The notes beneath the pieces were generated by a model that made no database searches, was not told the origin of the DNA, and saw only the letters and a list, made by a program, of their open reading frames with translations. Source: [Clostridium] asparagiforme DSM 15981 (GTDB lineage: Bacteria; Bacillota; Clostridia; Lachnospirales; Lachnospiraceae). Taken from it: a DNA stretch of 64,000 bases. Below, piece after piece: positions 42,710-52,236 of the stretch. The stretch is from contig CP102272.1 of assembly GCA_025149125.1 (NCBI GenBank), positions 186,001-250,000 of the forward strand, written 5' to 3'. The position numbers and the translations under genes are program-made. The stretch's first letter is position 1. Each line of letters opens with the position of its first letter.

Positions 42710-44326
42710 ATGAGTCAGAGATACATGAAATATACGGTTCTGGCGGCAGTTTGCGCCGGAGCTTTATGGCTGGGGGGCTGCAAGGCGGCCCCGGCCGGAG
42801 CGGAAAAAACGGAGGCGACGCCCAGCGAGGCGCGGGTGATCCAGGTGGTCCCGGAGACCATCGCGCCCCTTGGGCTTGATGGGCAGGTGCTGCCGTATCT
42901 GGCGGATGTGGACCTGGGGGACGCGGAGCCCATTCCGGATTACCTGCGGATCGGCGTGCGCCACGCCATTGTGGCCAAGCTGCAGGCCCGTCTGATGGAG
43001 CTGGGCTTCATGGACAACGATGAGCCGACGGACTATTACGGCGAGATGACCGTGCAGGCGGTGAAGCATTTCCAGCGGCAGAATGAGCTGGCCCAGGACG
43101 GAATTGTGGGAAACAGCACCTGGGACGCGATCATGTCCCCGGACGCCAAGTATTACGCGGTATCCAAGGGAACCCAGGGCGACGATATTCAGAGAATCCA
43201 GCAGCGTCTGTACGAGCTGGGATATCTGGCGACAGCGGATCTGGTGACCGGAAACTTCGGCGATTCCACCGAAGCCGCGGTCTTAAAACTTCAGGAAGTA
43301 AACGGGCTCAACATGGACGGCAAGGTGGGGCAGAAGACCATCAACCTGCTGTACAGCGATGAGATCAAGCCCAATTTCCTGTCCTACGGTGAGAAGAGCG
43401 ATGTGGTTCTGGCCTGCCAGAAGCGTTTGAAGGAGCTGGGGTATCTGACCACGGAGCCCGACGGCACTTACGGTGAGGACACGGCCATCGCCATCAAACA
43501 GTTCCAGGCCAGAAACGACCAGATCGTAGACGGCTATTTGGGACCGTCTACCCGGATGGCCTTAGACAGCCCCAACGCCCGGTCCAACGGTCTGATGCTG
43601 GGCGAGCGCGGCGACGCGGTCAAACGTATGCAGCAGCTTTTGAGCAAGCACGGCTACCTGTACTCCGGAAATGTGACCGGCTACTACGGCGAGGCCACTC
43701 AGACAGCTGTAAAGAATTTCCAGTCCCGAAACGGACTGTCGGTGGACGGACTGGTGGGCGTGCAGACCCTGGCCAAGCTCTCCAGCGACAACGTGAGACG
43801 GCCGGCGGCCGGAACCGGCAACGCGGGCGCCAACACCGGAGGTAATACCGGCGGAAACACCGGCGGGAACACGGGGGGAAATACCGGAGGCAATACCGGC
43901 GGGAATACCGGAGGTAATACCGGCGGCGGAACCTATAAGCCGCCGTCAGGGGGAGCGCCGGCCAGCGGCGGAGCGTCTGCTCTGATCTCTGTGGCCAGCT
44001 CCAAGCTGGGCAGCCCCTACGTCTGGGGAGCAAAGGGACCGAACGCCTTCGACTGCTCCGGATTCGTGTACTGGTGCCTGAACCAGGCTGGCGTCAACCA
44101 GAGTTACATGACGTCCTCCGGCTGGAGAAACGCGGGACGTTATACAAAGATTACCAATTTCAACGACATTCAGGCCGGTGATATCGTGGTCGTGAACGGT
44201 CATGTGGGAATCGCGGCCGGCGGCGGAACTGTGATCGACGCTTCCTCCAGTAACGGACGCGTTGTGCACAGGGGATTGACCCAGTGGTGGGCCAACAACT
44301 TTATCTGCGCCTGGAGGATTTTCTAA
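42710..44326 (+). CDS. Cell-wall hydrolase lipoprotein: four peptidoglycan-binding repeats plus NlpC/P60 domain
   Basis: Protein of 538 residues. A lipoprotein signal ends at LGGC (cysteine about 23). Four PG_binding_1 repeats follow (about 85-145, 155-215, 228-290, 300-365; each with a YYGE/YGED-x-T-x-x-A-V/I-x-x-FQ core). Next come eight N-T-G-G units, a Pro/Ser/Gly linker and an NlpC/P60 peptidase (about 420-538). The catalytic Cys is in AFDCSGF near 447 and the His in NGHVGIA near 497. It would cleave stem peptides of peptidoglycan outside the membrane. It stands 55 bp ahead of a two-component system and may be its co-regulated partner. Confidence 0.9.
   Translation: MSQRYMKYTVLAAVCAGALWLGGCKAAPAGAEKTEATPSEARVIQVVPETIAPLGLDGQVLPYLADVDLGDAEPIPDYLRIGVRHAIVAKLQARLMELGFMDNDEPTDYYGEMTVQAVKHFQRQNELAQDGIVGNSTWDAIMSPDAKYYAVSKGTQGDDIQRIQQRLYELGYLATADLVTGNFGDSTEAAVLKLQEVNGLNMDGKVGQKTINLLYSDEIKPNFLSYGEKSDVVLACQKRLKELGYLTTEPDGTYGEDTAIAIKQFQARNDQIVDGYLGPSTRMALDSPNARSNGLMLGERGDAVKRMQQLLSKHGYLYSGNVTGYYGEATQTAVKNFQSRNGLSVDGLVGVQTLAKLSSDNVRRPAAGTGNAGANTGGNTGGNTGGNTGGNTGGNTGGNTGGNTGGGTYKPPSGGAPASGGASALISVASSKLGSPYVWGAKGPNAFDCSGFVYWCLNQAGVNQSYMTSSGWRNAGRYTKITNFNDIQAGDIVVVNGHVGIAAGGGTVIDASSSNGRVVHRGLTQWWANNFICAWRIF
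43832..43927 (+). repeat. Tandem 12-bp coding repeat (N-T-G-G)8
   Basis: Eight in-frame 12-base units encode Asn-Thr-Gly-Gly. They differ by synonymous third-position changes, which stabilises the array. They form the flexible linker before the NlpC/P60 domain. Confidence 0.85.
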
Positions 44327-44381
44327 ACGCACAGTTTACAGCGGACGGCGCGTATCGTTCGAAAGAAGAGGAGGGACAGCA

Positions 44382-45077
44382 ATGCAGACGATTCTGGTTT
44401 GTGATGATGATAAACAGATTGTGGAGGCCATTGATATTTACCTGACCGGAGAGGGCTTTGAGGTGATCAAGGCTTACGACGGGTACGAGGTTTTGGAGTA
44501 CCTGGAGAGCCATGACGCGGACCTTCTGATTATCGACGTGATGATGCCGGGGCTGGACGGAATCCGCACCACGCTCAAGGTGCGGGAGAACAGCAGCATT
44601 CCCATCATCATCCTCTCGGCCAAGTCCGAGGATACGGACAAGATTCTGGGGCTCAATATCGGCGCGGACGACTATATCACCAAGCCTTTCAATCCCCTGG
44701 AGCTGGTGGCGCGGGTGAAGTCCCAGCTGCGGCGCTACACCCAGCTTGGGAACTTAAACCAGCAGCCCGACGGCCAGGTTTACAAGTGCGGCGGCCTGCA
44801 GATCAACGATGACAACAAGGAAGTGACGGTGGACGGGGACCCCATCAAGCTGACGCCCATCGAGTACAATATTCTGCTGCTGTTGGTGAAGAATGCGGGT
44901 AAGGTGTTCTCCATCGACGAGATTTACGAGCAGATCTGGAACGAGGAGGCCATCGGAGCGGACAACACGGTGGCGGTGCACATCCGTCATATCCGCGAGA
45001 AAATCGAGATCAATCCCAGGGAACCCAAATACCTGAAGGTAGTGTGGGGCGTGGGTTACAAGATCGAGAAGCAGTAG
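44382..45077 (+). CDS. OmpR-family response regulator
   Basis: Regulator of 231 residues. The receiver domain (about 1-115) has the acidic pair in VCDDDKQ, the phosphoacceptor Asp in LLIIDVMMPG near residue 52, and ILSAKSEDTDK plus IGADDYITKPF. A winged-helix output domain (about 135-230) ends VWGVGYKIEKQ. GAGGAGGGA precedes the ATG. The partner kinase gene follows after seven bases. Gene context with a peptidoglycan hydrolase suggests control of cell-wall processes. Confidence 0.93.
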   Translation: MQTILVCDDDKQIVEAIDIYLTGEGFEVIKAYDGYEVLEYLESHDADLLIIDVMMPGLDGIRTTLKVRENSSIPIIILSAKSEDTDKILGLNIGADDYITKPFNPLELVARVKSQLRRYTQLGNLNQQPDGQVYKCGGLQINDDNKEVTVDGDPIKLTPIEYNILLLLVKNAGKVFSIDEIYEQIWNEEAIGADNTVAVHIRHIREKIEINPREPKYLKVVWGVGYKIEKQ

Positions 45078-45084
45078 GTGGCCT

Positions 45085-47520
45085 ATGGCGGAAGAACGGA
45101 ATCGCTACCAACGAAGGAAAATATTTTTAACCGTGATGCATGTGCTGTTTCTGGTCGTCACCGCGGCCGGAATCAGCGCCATGTACCTCAACTCGGACTA
45201 CGGCAAGGGGATCAGCTGGGTTTACGATGAGGTGTATGAGGACTCCCCCCAGTTTTCTACCCGTCTGGAGCAGGACATTGAGAAGATATTCAGCTATGTG
45301 GGCTACCGGGATGTGTTTGAGACAGATGGAAAGCTGGATATGGAGCGGACCATTGTGGGGATCAGCGACGGCCCCGGGCTCAGCGAGGAGCTGACGCTGG
45401 ACCAGCTGGTCCGCTACGCCAAGACCCGGGGATATTATCTGGATGAGAATTTCACGGTTCAGGGCGTGCCCACCTCCATGGACGATGACGACGATGAGAT
45501 CACCGTGGACTGGCAGTCCTACAACCCCAACTTCATGGATCGGGAGCTGGAGGAGAACCGGATGACCCGGGAGGATCTGGCCCTGGACGTGCTGGATCAC
45601 CTGGGCGACTATTATTCGATTTACTACAATTATATTGAGAACAAGACCAATATGCATTTTCGCATCGCCTACCACAGCGATGACGGAAAGGACCAGATTT
45701 ACACCAATGCGCCGGAACTGTCGGTGGAGGAGATGAAGGCCTCGGGCCGCTATCTCTACATCCCCGGAAATACCATCCGCATGGAGAGCAATCTGGCCGA
45801 CGTGCCGGTGAATGTGGCTCCCTACCTGGAAATGTGGAACCCCTTCGGCAACAACAAGTATTACCTGATCGTGTCCGTGGACACATCCTATCCCAACGAC
45901 GACACCTACTCCAGACAGGCGGCGCAGTACAACAGCGCCAGAGATAACTTTATCGTGGGTATGGCCGGTGTGGTGGTGGGAATGGTGGGCTGCCTGGCTA
46001 CGATTCTGCTGCTCATGATGATGTCCGGCCATACCTTTGCCGGAAGCGAGGATATCCGCCTGTACCCGTCGGACGAGACGTTCACGGAGGTGGGGCTGGC
46101 CATGTGGGTAATCTGCGTGTTCGCCTGCCTGTATCTGGGGAAACTTGTGGGCAACCGGCTGATCAGCCTGTTTTTTAAGGAGGACCAGTGGGGGTACTGG
46201 ATCAAGCTGATGCGCATTTTGGTAATCTACGCGGGCAGCATGATCTGCTTTTTCGGAATGATCCGGCGGTACAAGGCCAGAACCCTGTGGAGCAACAGCC
46301 TGACCAAGAGGGTGATTGATCACACCCAGGATTACCGGAATCGGGCCGCCTTTGCCTTCGGCATGGGAATCGGTTTCGCCATGGTGTTATTTTTGAACTG
46401 CATGATGATCTGGAGCATGTTCAGCATGTTCCTGATCGAAGAGAAGACAATCAAGCAGAAGATGATTTTTTACGCTATTGCGGTGTTTTTCGCGCTCTTC
46501 AACCTGTTGATTTTCCATCTCATGTTTTCCAAGGCGCTGCAGATGGATCAGCTGGACGGCGCGATCCGCAGCATTTCCCAGGGAAATACCAGTCTGCAGA
46601 TGAACCTGGAACGGTTGAACGGCAAAGAGCGGATCATGGGCGAGCACATCAACAACATCAGCATCGGCCTGGACGCGGCCCTGCAGGAGAAGGTGAAGAG
46701 CGAGCGCCTGAAGGCGGACCTGATCACCAATGTATCCCACGACATCAAGACGCCGCTGACCTCCATAATCAACTATGTGGACCTGCTCAAACGCGAGCAC
46801 ATTCAGGACCCCAAGATTCAGGGATACCTGGAGGTGCTGGAACAGAAATCCCAGCGCTTAAAAACCCTGACCGAGGACCTGGTGGAGGCATCCAAGGCCA
46901 GTTCCGGCAATCTGAAGCTGGAGATCGCGGACATTGATCTGGTGGAGCTGGTCCAGCAGACCGGCGGAGAGTTTGCGGAGAAGTTTGAGCGCCGCCACCT
47001 GGAGGTGGTGAGTCATCTGCCCAAGGAGCCGCTTTTAATCCGGGCGGACGGACGGCGTATGTGGCGAATTTTGGAAAATCTTTACAATAACGCCTTCAAG
47101 TACGCAATGGAGCGGAGCCGGATTTATGTGGACGTGTTTCAGCAGAACGGGCGGGCAGTCTTTACAATTAAAAATGTTTCGGAGAGCCCTCTGAATATTT
47201 CTCCGGATGAGCTGACCGAGCGCTTTGTGCGCGGCGATGTGTCCAGAACCACGGAGGGAAGCGGCCTGGGCCTGTCCATTGCCAAGAGTCTGACCCAGCT
47301 TCAGGGGGGAGAGTTTGAGATTGTGATCGACGGCGACCTGTTCAAGGCCGTGGTATCCTTTCCTGTGAAGTGGACCACCATAGAGGATTGTCTGGATAAG
47401 CTGGATGAGCCTGGGACAGAGCTGGAGACAGCCGATGAGGTTCGCAAGGATGAAATGATAGAAACGGAGGATTCCGGCGGCACCATACCGAAATCCGGTA
47501 CGGATAACTGGACACAGTGA
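45085..47520 (+). CDS. Membrane sensor histidine kinase
   Basis: Kinase of 811 residues. One N-terminal membrane segment (about 11-32) is followed by a large extracytoplasmic region (about 35-290). Four to five further membrane segments lie at about 290-480, then HisKA with the phospho-His in NVSHDIKTPLTSIINY near 551. HATPase_c follows with N-box ILENLYNNAFKYAM and G-boxes GSGLGLSIAKSL. A charged, disordered tail of about 50 residues ends the protein. The multi-membrane layout with an extracellular domain is unusual compared with two-segment kinases. It is co-transcribed with the response regulator. Confidence 0.92.
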   Translation: MAEERNRYQRRKIFLTVMHVLFLVVTAAGISAMYLNSDYGKGISWVYDEVYEDSPQFSTRLEQDIEKIFSYVGYRDVFETDGKLDMERTIVGISDGPGLSEELTLDQLVRYAKTRGYYLDENFTVQGVPTSMDDDDDEITVDWQSYNPNFMDRELEENRMTREDLALDVLDHLGDYYSIYYNYIENKTNMHFRIAYHSDDGKDQIYTNAPELSVEEMKASGRYLYIPGNTIRMESNLADVPVNVAPYLEMWNPFGNNKYYLIVSVDTSYPNDDTYSRQAAQYNSARDNFIVGMAGVVVGMVGCLATILLLMMMSGHTFAGSEDIRLYPSDETFTEVGLAMWVICVFACLYLGKLVGNRLISLFFKEDQWGYWIKLMRILVIYAGSMICFFGMIRRYKARTLWSNSLTKRVIDHTQDYRNRAAFAFGMGIGFAMVLFLNCMMIWSMFSMFLIEEKTIKQKMIFYAIAVFFALFNLLIFHLMFSKALQMDQLDGAIRSISQGNTSLQMNLERLNGKERIMGEHINNISIGLDAALQEKVKSERLKADLITNVSHDIKTPLTSIINYVDLLKREHIQDPKIQGYLEVLEQKSQRLKTLTEDLVEASKASSGNLKLEIADIDLVELVQQTGGEFAEKFERRHLEVVSHLPKEPLLIRADGRRMWRILENLYNNAFKYAMERSRIYVDVFQQNGRAVFTIKNVSESPLNISPDELTERFVRGDVSRTTEGSGLGLSIAKSLTQLQGGEFEIVIDGDLFKAVVSFPVKWTTIEDCLDKLDEPGTELETADEVRKDEMIETEDSGGTIPKSGTDNWTQ

Positions 47521-47524
47521 GAGA

Positions 47525-47573
47525 AAAAGCCCCGCAGGCCGTTCCATTGGGAACGGACCGCGGGGCTTTTTAT
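47525..47573. terminator. Bidirectional terminator between the kinase and APH-like genes
   Basis: AAAAGCCCCGC-A-GGCCGTTCC pairs with GGAACGG-A-CCGCGGGGCTTTT around an ATTG loop, with A and T runs on both sides. It lies between convergent genes. Confidence 0.9.
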
Positions 47574-47581
47574 AACCGTTT

Positions 47582-48331
47582 TTACTCATAGGGGAATACG
47601 TTGACCCATTTCTCCAGAAGCTCTTTCTCCTCAGGACGCTTTTTCGCCAGCTGCGCGGCAGCCACGATGGGAAGCCAGCCCTGTACATAGCGCTTTTCAG
47701 TGCCTGTCTTTTCACAGAACATATCCATGTACATATCGGCTTTCTTTGCATCTTTCAGACTCAGAAGGAGATAGGTTCTCGCCACGTCGGCGCTGGCGTT
47801 GCCCTGGGAAGCGTGTACCCAGTCGACCACGTACATCGCGCCGTCCGCCGCCACAATGATGTTGGACGGTTCAAAGTCGCCATGGCACAGTTTGGTATGC
47901 TTGGGCATGCCGTCCAGTCTGGTCAGCAGGTCGTAGCGGGTGTTGGCGTCCAGCTGCTCCTCTTCCTGAAGAGCGCGGATGGTTTTTTCTTTCAGCTTGT
48001 TTAACAGGGGGCAGGCCTTGCTGTGGATATCGATCTGCAGGTCTACCATCTGCTCCATGTACTCCTGAACCTTGTCGGGATTCTCATCCATCAGCTGCTG
48101 CAGGGTCTTGCCCTCGATAAATTCCCTGGTAATGGACCATTTACCATCCATCACGGACACACTCAGAACCTTCGGCACATGCAGGCCGGGCAGATCCTCG
48201 ACGCGGGCAGTGCAGAGGGCTTCGTTCAGGACCTCAGCCTTGGGGAATCCTTCGCAGAATTCCTTGATGGCAAGGTCGCCGTCGCGGTAAACACATTTCG
48301 TTTCGCTACTGGAAATTAATTGTTTTGCCAT
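47582..48331 (-). CDS. Aminoglycoside phosphotransferase (APH)-fold kinase
   Basis: Protein of 249 residues with the APH/choline-kinase fold. The catalytic loop CHGDFEPSNII carries the HGD-x-x-x-x-N pattern near 156-166, and VVDWVHAS near 176 provides the metal-binding Asp (DW rather than DF/DW in resistance enzymes). GKWSITREFIEGKTLQQLMD near 63-82 is the hinge region. The protein is short and has no recognised antibiotic-resistance signature, so a small-metabolite or sugar kinase is more likely than resistance. GGAGAG ahead of the ATG supports the start. Confidence 0.78.
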   Translation of the reverse strand: MAKQLISSSETKCVYRDGDLAIKEFCEGFPKAEVLNEALCTARVEDLPGLHVPKVLSVSVMDGKWSITREFIEGKTLQQLMDENPDKVQEYMEQMVDLQIDIHSKACPLLNKLKEKTIRALQEEEQLDANTRYDLLTRLDGMPKHTKLCHGDFEPSNIIVAADGAMYVVDWVHASQGNASADVARTYLLLSLKDAKKADMYMDMFCEKTGTEKRYVQGWLPIVAAAQLAKKRPEEKELLEKWVNVFPYE

Positions 48332-48441
48332 AACTTATACTCTCCTTCCAAACGTTATAAACGGTAGTGCGACATGGTGTATATCGCATTGCCTTTATTC
48401 TACTACATCCGGGTTAAAAAGTACATACCCTTTTTGATAAA

Positions 48442-48477
48442 TTTTTAACATTCTTTTGGGGGTTCTCCTGTTAAAAA
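48442..48477 (-). terminator. AT-rich hairpin at the end of glgB
   Basis: TTTTTAACA and TGTTAAAAA form a perfect 9-bp stem around an 18-base loop, overlapping the glgB stop codon. With a low GC content it is only a possible terminator. Confidence 0.4.
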
Positions 48478-50543
48478 CGGAAAATTGCAGTTCCATAACC
48501 GGGCAGCGGATAGGCAAAGGAATAGGGCTGTCCGTCGCACTCGCCCTTGACGGAAACATAGGATTGCGCTTCAGGGGCTTTATATGCGCCGTGTTCGCTG
48601 TCCAGCAGTCGTGTGTATTTGCCTTTTTTCGGCACGCCCACCCGATAGTCCGGCCGTGCCACGGGTGTGAAATTAATAACAAACAATAGGCTTTTCCGGC
48701 CGGTTTCATCCCTGCGGATGAAGCTGAAAATGCTCCGGTCGCCGTCGTTGGCATTGACCCACATGAAGCCGTTCCAGTCGTTGTCCAGCTGGTAGAGGGC
48801 GGGGTATTTGCGGTAGAGGTGAAGCAGGTCCCGGACATAGTTTTGAAGGTCCCGGTGATCCTCCTCGTCGGTCAGCTGCCAGTCCAGAGCCACCTTCTCA
48901 TCCCACTCGTGGCATTGGCCGAAATCCTGACCCATGAAGAGCAGCTTCTTACCGGGGTGCCCCAGCATGAAGGTGTATCCGGCCTTTAGGTTGGAGAACT
49001 TGTCCTTTCCCAGCCCCGGCATCTTGTTGATCATGGAGCATTTTAAGTGCACCACCTCATCGTGGGACAGCACCAGGATATAGTTCTCGCTGGTGAAATA
49101 GGTCAGGCCGAAGGTCATTCGGTGGTGGTTGTACTTGCGGAAATAGGGGTCCAGCTTCATGTATTCCAGAAAATCGTGCATCCAGCCCATGTTCCACTTG
49201 AAGGTGAAACCCAGGCCGTCCACCTCCGGGTGGTCCGTCACCTTGGGCCATGCGGTGGACTCCTCGGCGATCATCATAGCGCCGCTGTTGCGGCCGCGCA
49301 GCACGGTATTTAAGTGTTTGAAAAATTCAATGGCTTCCAGATTCTGGTTACCGCCGTTTTTGTTGGGAATCCACTGACCGCTCTGGCGGCCGTAGTCCAG
49401 GTACAGCATGGAGGCCACGGCATCCACCCGGAGCCCGTCCACGTGGAACTTCTCAACCCAGAAAACGGCATTGCTGATCAGGAAGTCCTTCACCTCGTTC
49501 TTGCCGTAGTCAAAGACCTTGGTGCCCCAGTCTGGGTGTTCGCCCTTTCTGGGGTCCGCGTACTCGTAGAGGGGTTCCCCGTCGAAGTCCGCCAGTCCGT
49601 GGGCGTCCTTGGGGAAATGCGCGGGCACCCAGTCCAGAATCACGCCGATTCCATGGCGGTGGAGGTAGTTGACAAAGTACATGAAGTCGGAGGGGGAGCC
49701 GTAGCGGGAGGTGGGGGCAAAATACCCTGTCACCTGGTATCCCCAGGAGCCGTCATAGGGATGTTCCGCAATGCCCATCAGCTCCACATGGGTGTAGCCC
49801 ATCTCCTTCACGTAGGCGGTCAGCTCGTGAGCCGCCTCCACATATGTATAGAAACCATCCTTCTCCGGGCGGTTTTTCTTGCGCCAGGACCCAAGGTGGA
49901 CTTCATAAATGCTCATGGGGCCGGTGACCGGGTCGGACTGGCTGCGCTTTTCCATCCACTGGCCGTCCGTCCATCGGTAAGCTTCGATGTCGGTGGTCAT
50001 GGAGGCGGTGCCGGGGCGGTATTCCGCGCAGTTGGCGTAGGGGTCGGCTTTGAACAGAATCTTGCCCGACTGGGTGGTGACGGCAAATTTGTAGAGCTCG
50101 CCGGGTGCCATGCCGGGGATAAAGCACTCCCAGATACCGGACTGGGCCAGCTGGGTCATGGGAGTGACTTCCGGGTTCCAGCTGTTGAAATCGCCTACCA
50201 GATGAACGGCACCGGCGTGGGGGGCCCACACCGCAAAGTAGTATCCCGGCCGGCCTCCATAGGTTTTGGGGTGCGCGCCCAGCTTTTCAAAGATCTCGTA
50301 GTGGGTGCCTGCTCCGAAGAGGTAGCGGTCCAGATCGGTTATGAATCCCGTTTCAGCGGGTTTTGATGACTTTTTGGCTGAGGTCCTGGCAGCGGATTTG
50401 CCGGAGGACCTTCGCGTGGCGGACGCTTTGCCGGCTGCTCCGGCTTTTTTACCGGCTGTTTCAGCCGTTCTGTCCGCGGCGGATACCGCGCGTTTGCGTC
50501 TGGAAGCCTCTTGACCGCTTCCGGCTGCTTTACTGTTTGCCAT
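48471..50543 (-). CDS. glgB: 1,4-alpha-glucan branching enzyme with basic N-terminal extension
   Basis: GH13 branching enzyme of 690 residues for glycogen synthesis. The first 65 residues are an Ala/Lys/Ser/Arg-rich histone-H1-like tail (AAGKASATRRSSGKSAARTS) not found in typical GlgB. The N-terminal beta domain and CBM48 follow (YFAVWAPHAGAVHLVGDFNS at about 106-125). The catalytic barrel has the nucleophile Asp in DGLRVDAVASM, the acid Glu in MMIAEEST, and VLSHDEVVH. The start codon overlaps the amylase-gene stop by one base (TAATG), so the two are translationally coupled. Function is certain; the role of the tail is unknown. Confidence 0.92.
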   Translation of the reverse strand: MANSKAAGSGQEASRRKRAVSAADRTAETAGKKAGAAGKASATRRSSGKSAARTSAKKSSKPAETGFITDLDRYLFGAGTHYEIFEKLGAHPKTYGGRPGYYFAVWAPHAGAVHLVGDFNSWNPEVTPMTQLAQSGIWECFIPGMAPGELYKFAVTTQSGKILFKADPYANCAEYRPGTASMTTDIEAYRWTDGQWMEKRSQSDPVTGPMSIYEVHLGSWRKKNRPEKDGFYTYVEAAHELTAYVKEMGYTHVELMGIAEHPYDGSWGYQVTGYFAPTSRYGSPSDFMYFVNYLHRHGIGVILDWVPAHFPKDAHGLADFDGEPLYEYADPRKGEHPDWGTKVFDYGKNEVKDFLISNAVFWVEKFHVDGLRVDAVASMLYLDYGRQSGQWIPNKNGGNQNLEAIEFFKHLNTVLRGRNSGAMMIAEESTAWPKVTDHPEVDGLGFTFKWNMGWMHDFLEYMKLDPYFRKYNHHRMTFGLTYFTSENYILVLSHDEVVHLKCSMINKMPGLGKDKFSNLKAGYTFMLGHPGKKLLFMGQDFGQCHEWDEKVALDWQLTDEEDHRDLQNYVRDLLHLYRKYPALYQLDNDWNGFMWVNANDGDRSIFSFIRRDETGRKSLLFVINFTPVARPDYRVGVPKKGKYTRLLDSEHGAYKAPEAQSYVSVKGECDGQPYSFAYPLPGYGTAIFRF

Positions 50544-51889
50544 TATTTTGAACCCCCTTTTATTTTTAGGATCGCGCCCCAGTTGCCCGGGACGGTGAGA
50601 TTGATTTTTCCATTTTCAATCGGAACTTCTTCCAATTCCGGCTCCAGCAAGTGGACGGCCGTGTCGGCGTTCACAGGAACCGGGATGCTCATGGACGCCG
50701 GATTGTCGTCGCTGTTGAGGGCGGTGACGATGAGAGAGTCCCCGTCCCAGCGGCCGTAGGCGTACTGACGGTTGGTCAGAAGCAGCTCCTGATAGCGCCC
50801 GGCGTGAAATTCCGGGTTTTCCGAGTGGATATGGCCCAGCTTTCCGATGAGGCCGGTCAGGGGACAGTGGAGCGCTTCCGCCTGATCCATGGAGATGGCG
50901 GGGCGCAGGTCGTCGTCGCTGGTGCGGGTCCGTTTCCCCTCCACGCCCCATTCGCCGCCGTAGTAGACGCTGGGAATGCCGGGGAGGGTGAACAGGCACA
51001 TGTAAACCGGGGCCAGGTGGCCGCGCTTGGTCAGCTTGCTGGCGATGCGGTCCTCGTCGTGGTTGTCCACGAAGGTGTAGAGCTCCCGGCCGATGGCTTC
51101 CAATCGCCGCACATTGTGGGCGATTTCGAAAAAGTTGTGGTCGTTGAAGCCGGAGTAAATGCTCTTGTGCAGTTCGTAGTTGGTGACGGAGTGCAGCATC
51201 TCCGGGTTGACCCAACGGGAATAGTCGCCGTGGATCACCTCGCCCATGAGCCAGAAGTCCTCCTTCATGGCGGCGGTTTCCCGGCGCAGCTCCTTCATGA
51301 AGTTGAAGTCCAGCACATTTGCACAGTCCAGGCGGATGCCGTCGATGTCGAACTCGTTGACCCAGAAGAGGATCACGTCAAAGAGGTACTGCCGCACCGC
51401 GGGGTTAAACAGATTCAGGCAGGGCAGTTCGAAGTGTCCCTGCCAGGCCTCGAAGCCGAAGGGATCGCCCAGGGGGCTCTGCCAGTCGAAGTTGACGCCC
51501 TTGTACCAGTCCTTGTAGGGGGAGTCCCAGCGCTTTTCGCAGATGTCGCGGAAGGCGAAAAATTCCCGGCCCGTGTGGTTGAATACGCCGTCCACCACCA
51601 CCTTGATCCCGCTCCGGTGACAGAGGGCTACAAATTCTTTAAAGTCGCGGTTGTCGCCCAGACGCCGGTCCACCAGCTTGTAATCCCGGGTGTCGTACCC
51701 GTGGCTGGAGGACTCGAACAGCGGTCCTATGTAGATGGCGTTGAAGCCCAGCTGGCTTAAGTGGGGGATATAGCGGTTTAACTCGTCAAAGCGATGGGTG
51801 ATTTCCGTGCCTTCGTTGTGCTTGGGGGCTCCAGTCATACCCAGGGGGTACATGTGGTAAAAAACGCCCCGCTCATACCAAGTGCTCAT
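50543..51889 (-). CDS. Alpha-amylase family (GH13) glycosidase
   Basis: GH13 protein of 448 residues. Barrel motifs in order are VVDGVFNHTG (about 97-106), nucleophile DGIRLDCANV (about 178-187), acid Glu in LMGEVIHGD (about 218) and FVDNHDEDR (about 274). There is no signal peptide, so it acts in the cytoplasm on maltodextrin or glycogen-derived oligosaccharides (neopullulanase/maltodextrin glucosidase-like). The pairing with glgB indicates glycogen or maltodextrin turnover. The exact specificity cannot be read from sequence. Confidence 0.88.
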   Translation of the reverse strand: MSTWYERGVFYHMYPLGMTGAPKHNEGTEITHRFDELNRYIPHLSQLGFNAIYIGPLFESSSHGYDTRDYKLVDRRLGDNRDFKEFVALCHRSGIKVVVDGVFNHTGREFFAFRDICEKRWDSPYKDWYKGVNFDWQSPLGDPFGFEAWQGHFELPCLNLFNPAVRQYLFDVILFWVNEFDIDGIRLDCANVLDFNFMKELRRETAAMKEDFWLMGEVIHGDYSRWVNPEMLHSVTNYELHKSIYSGFNDHNFFEIAHNVRRLEAIGRELYTFVDNHDEDRIASKLTKRGHLAPVYMCLFTLPGIPSVYYGGEWGVEGKRTRTSDDDLRPAISMDQAEALHCPLTGLIGKLGHIHSENPEFHAGRYQELLLTNRQYAYGRWDGDSLIVTALNSDDNPASMSIPVPVNADTAVHLLEPELEEVPIENGKINLTVPGNWGAILKIKGGSK

Positions 51890-51934
51890 GATGTTGTCCT
51901 CGCAATCTCTCTAAGATATTTATGTACAGGAGAA

Positions 51935-52168
51935 TCAAATCTCCTGGCTCTTGAACTTCCTGAGAAGGAACTGGTAGCGCAGCTGGGCTGCGTTCAGCTC
52001 ATAAATATAACAGTCGATCAGGGTGGGATCCACTACCTGCTCGAAATGGTTCTGCGCCGTGTCGATGGCGCATTTGCTGCGCTCGATCTCGTACCGCAGG
52101 TAGCGCGTGTTCTCAGCGGCCAGCCGTGTGGCGGCGGTCTCTTTTTTCGCTCTCAACAGATTCAGCAT
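51935..52168 (-). CDS. DUF2508 family small protein
   Basis: Protein of 77 residues, helical and soluble, with EIERSKCAIDTAQNHFEQV (about 29-47) and DPTLIDCYIYELNAAQLRYQ (about 49-68). It resembles the DUF2508 (YaaL-like) family of unknown function. The open frame starts at 52228, but GGGAG lies 8 bases before the ATG at 52168. It sits between the ArsR-type regulator and the amylase gene on the same transcript. Confidence 0.65.
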   Translation of the reverse strand: MLNLLRAKKETAATRLAAENTRYLRYEIERSKCAIDTAQNHFEQVVDPTLIDCYIYELNAAQLRYQFLLRKFKSQEI

Positions 52169-52236
52169 ACGATTCATCTCCCAGATATTGATAGAAATAG
52201 TATATCTGGAAAATGGCATCTTATTCACGGAAGGCC

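Noticed and set aside
43832..43927. CRISPR-like repeat array
   Set aside because: The 12-bp units are contiguous, in frame and code for N-T-G-G; there are no spacers.
47582..48331. Antibiotic-resistance aminoglycoside kinase
   Set aside because: Only the general fold motifs match. No resistance-gene context or mobile element is present, so a metabolic kinase is the safer call.
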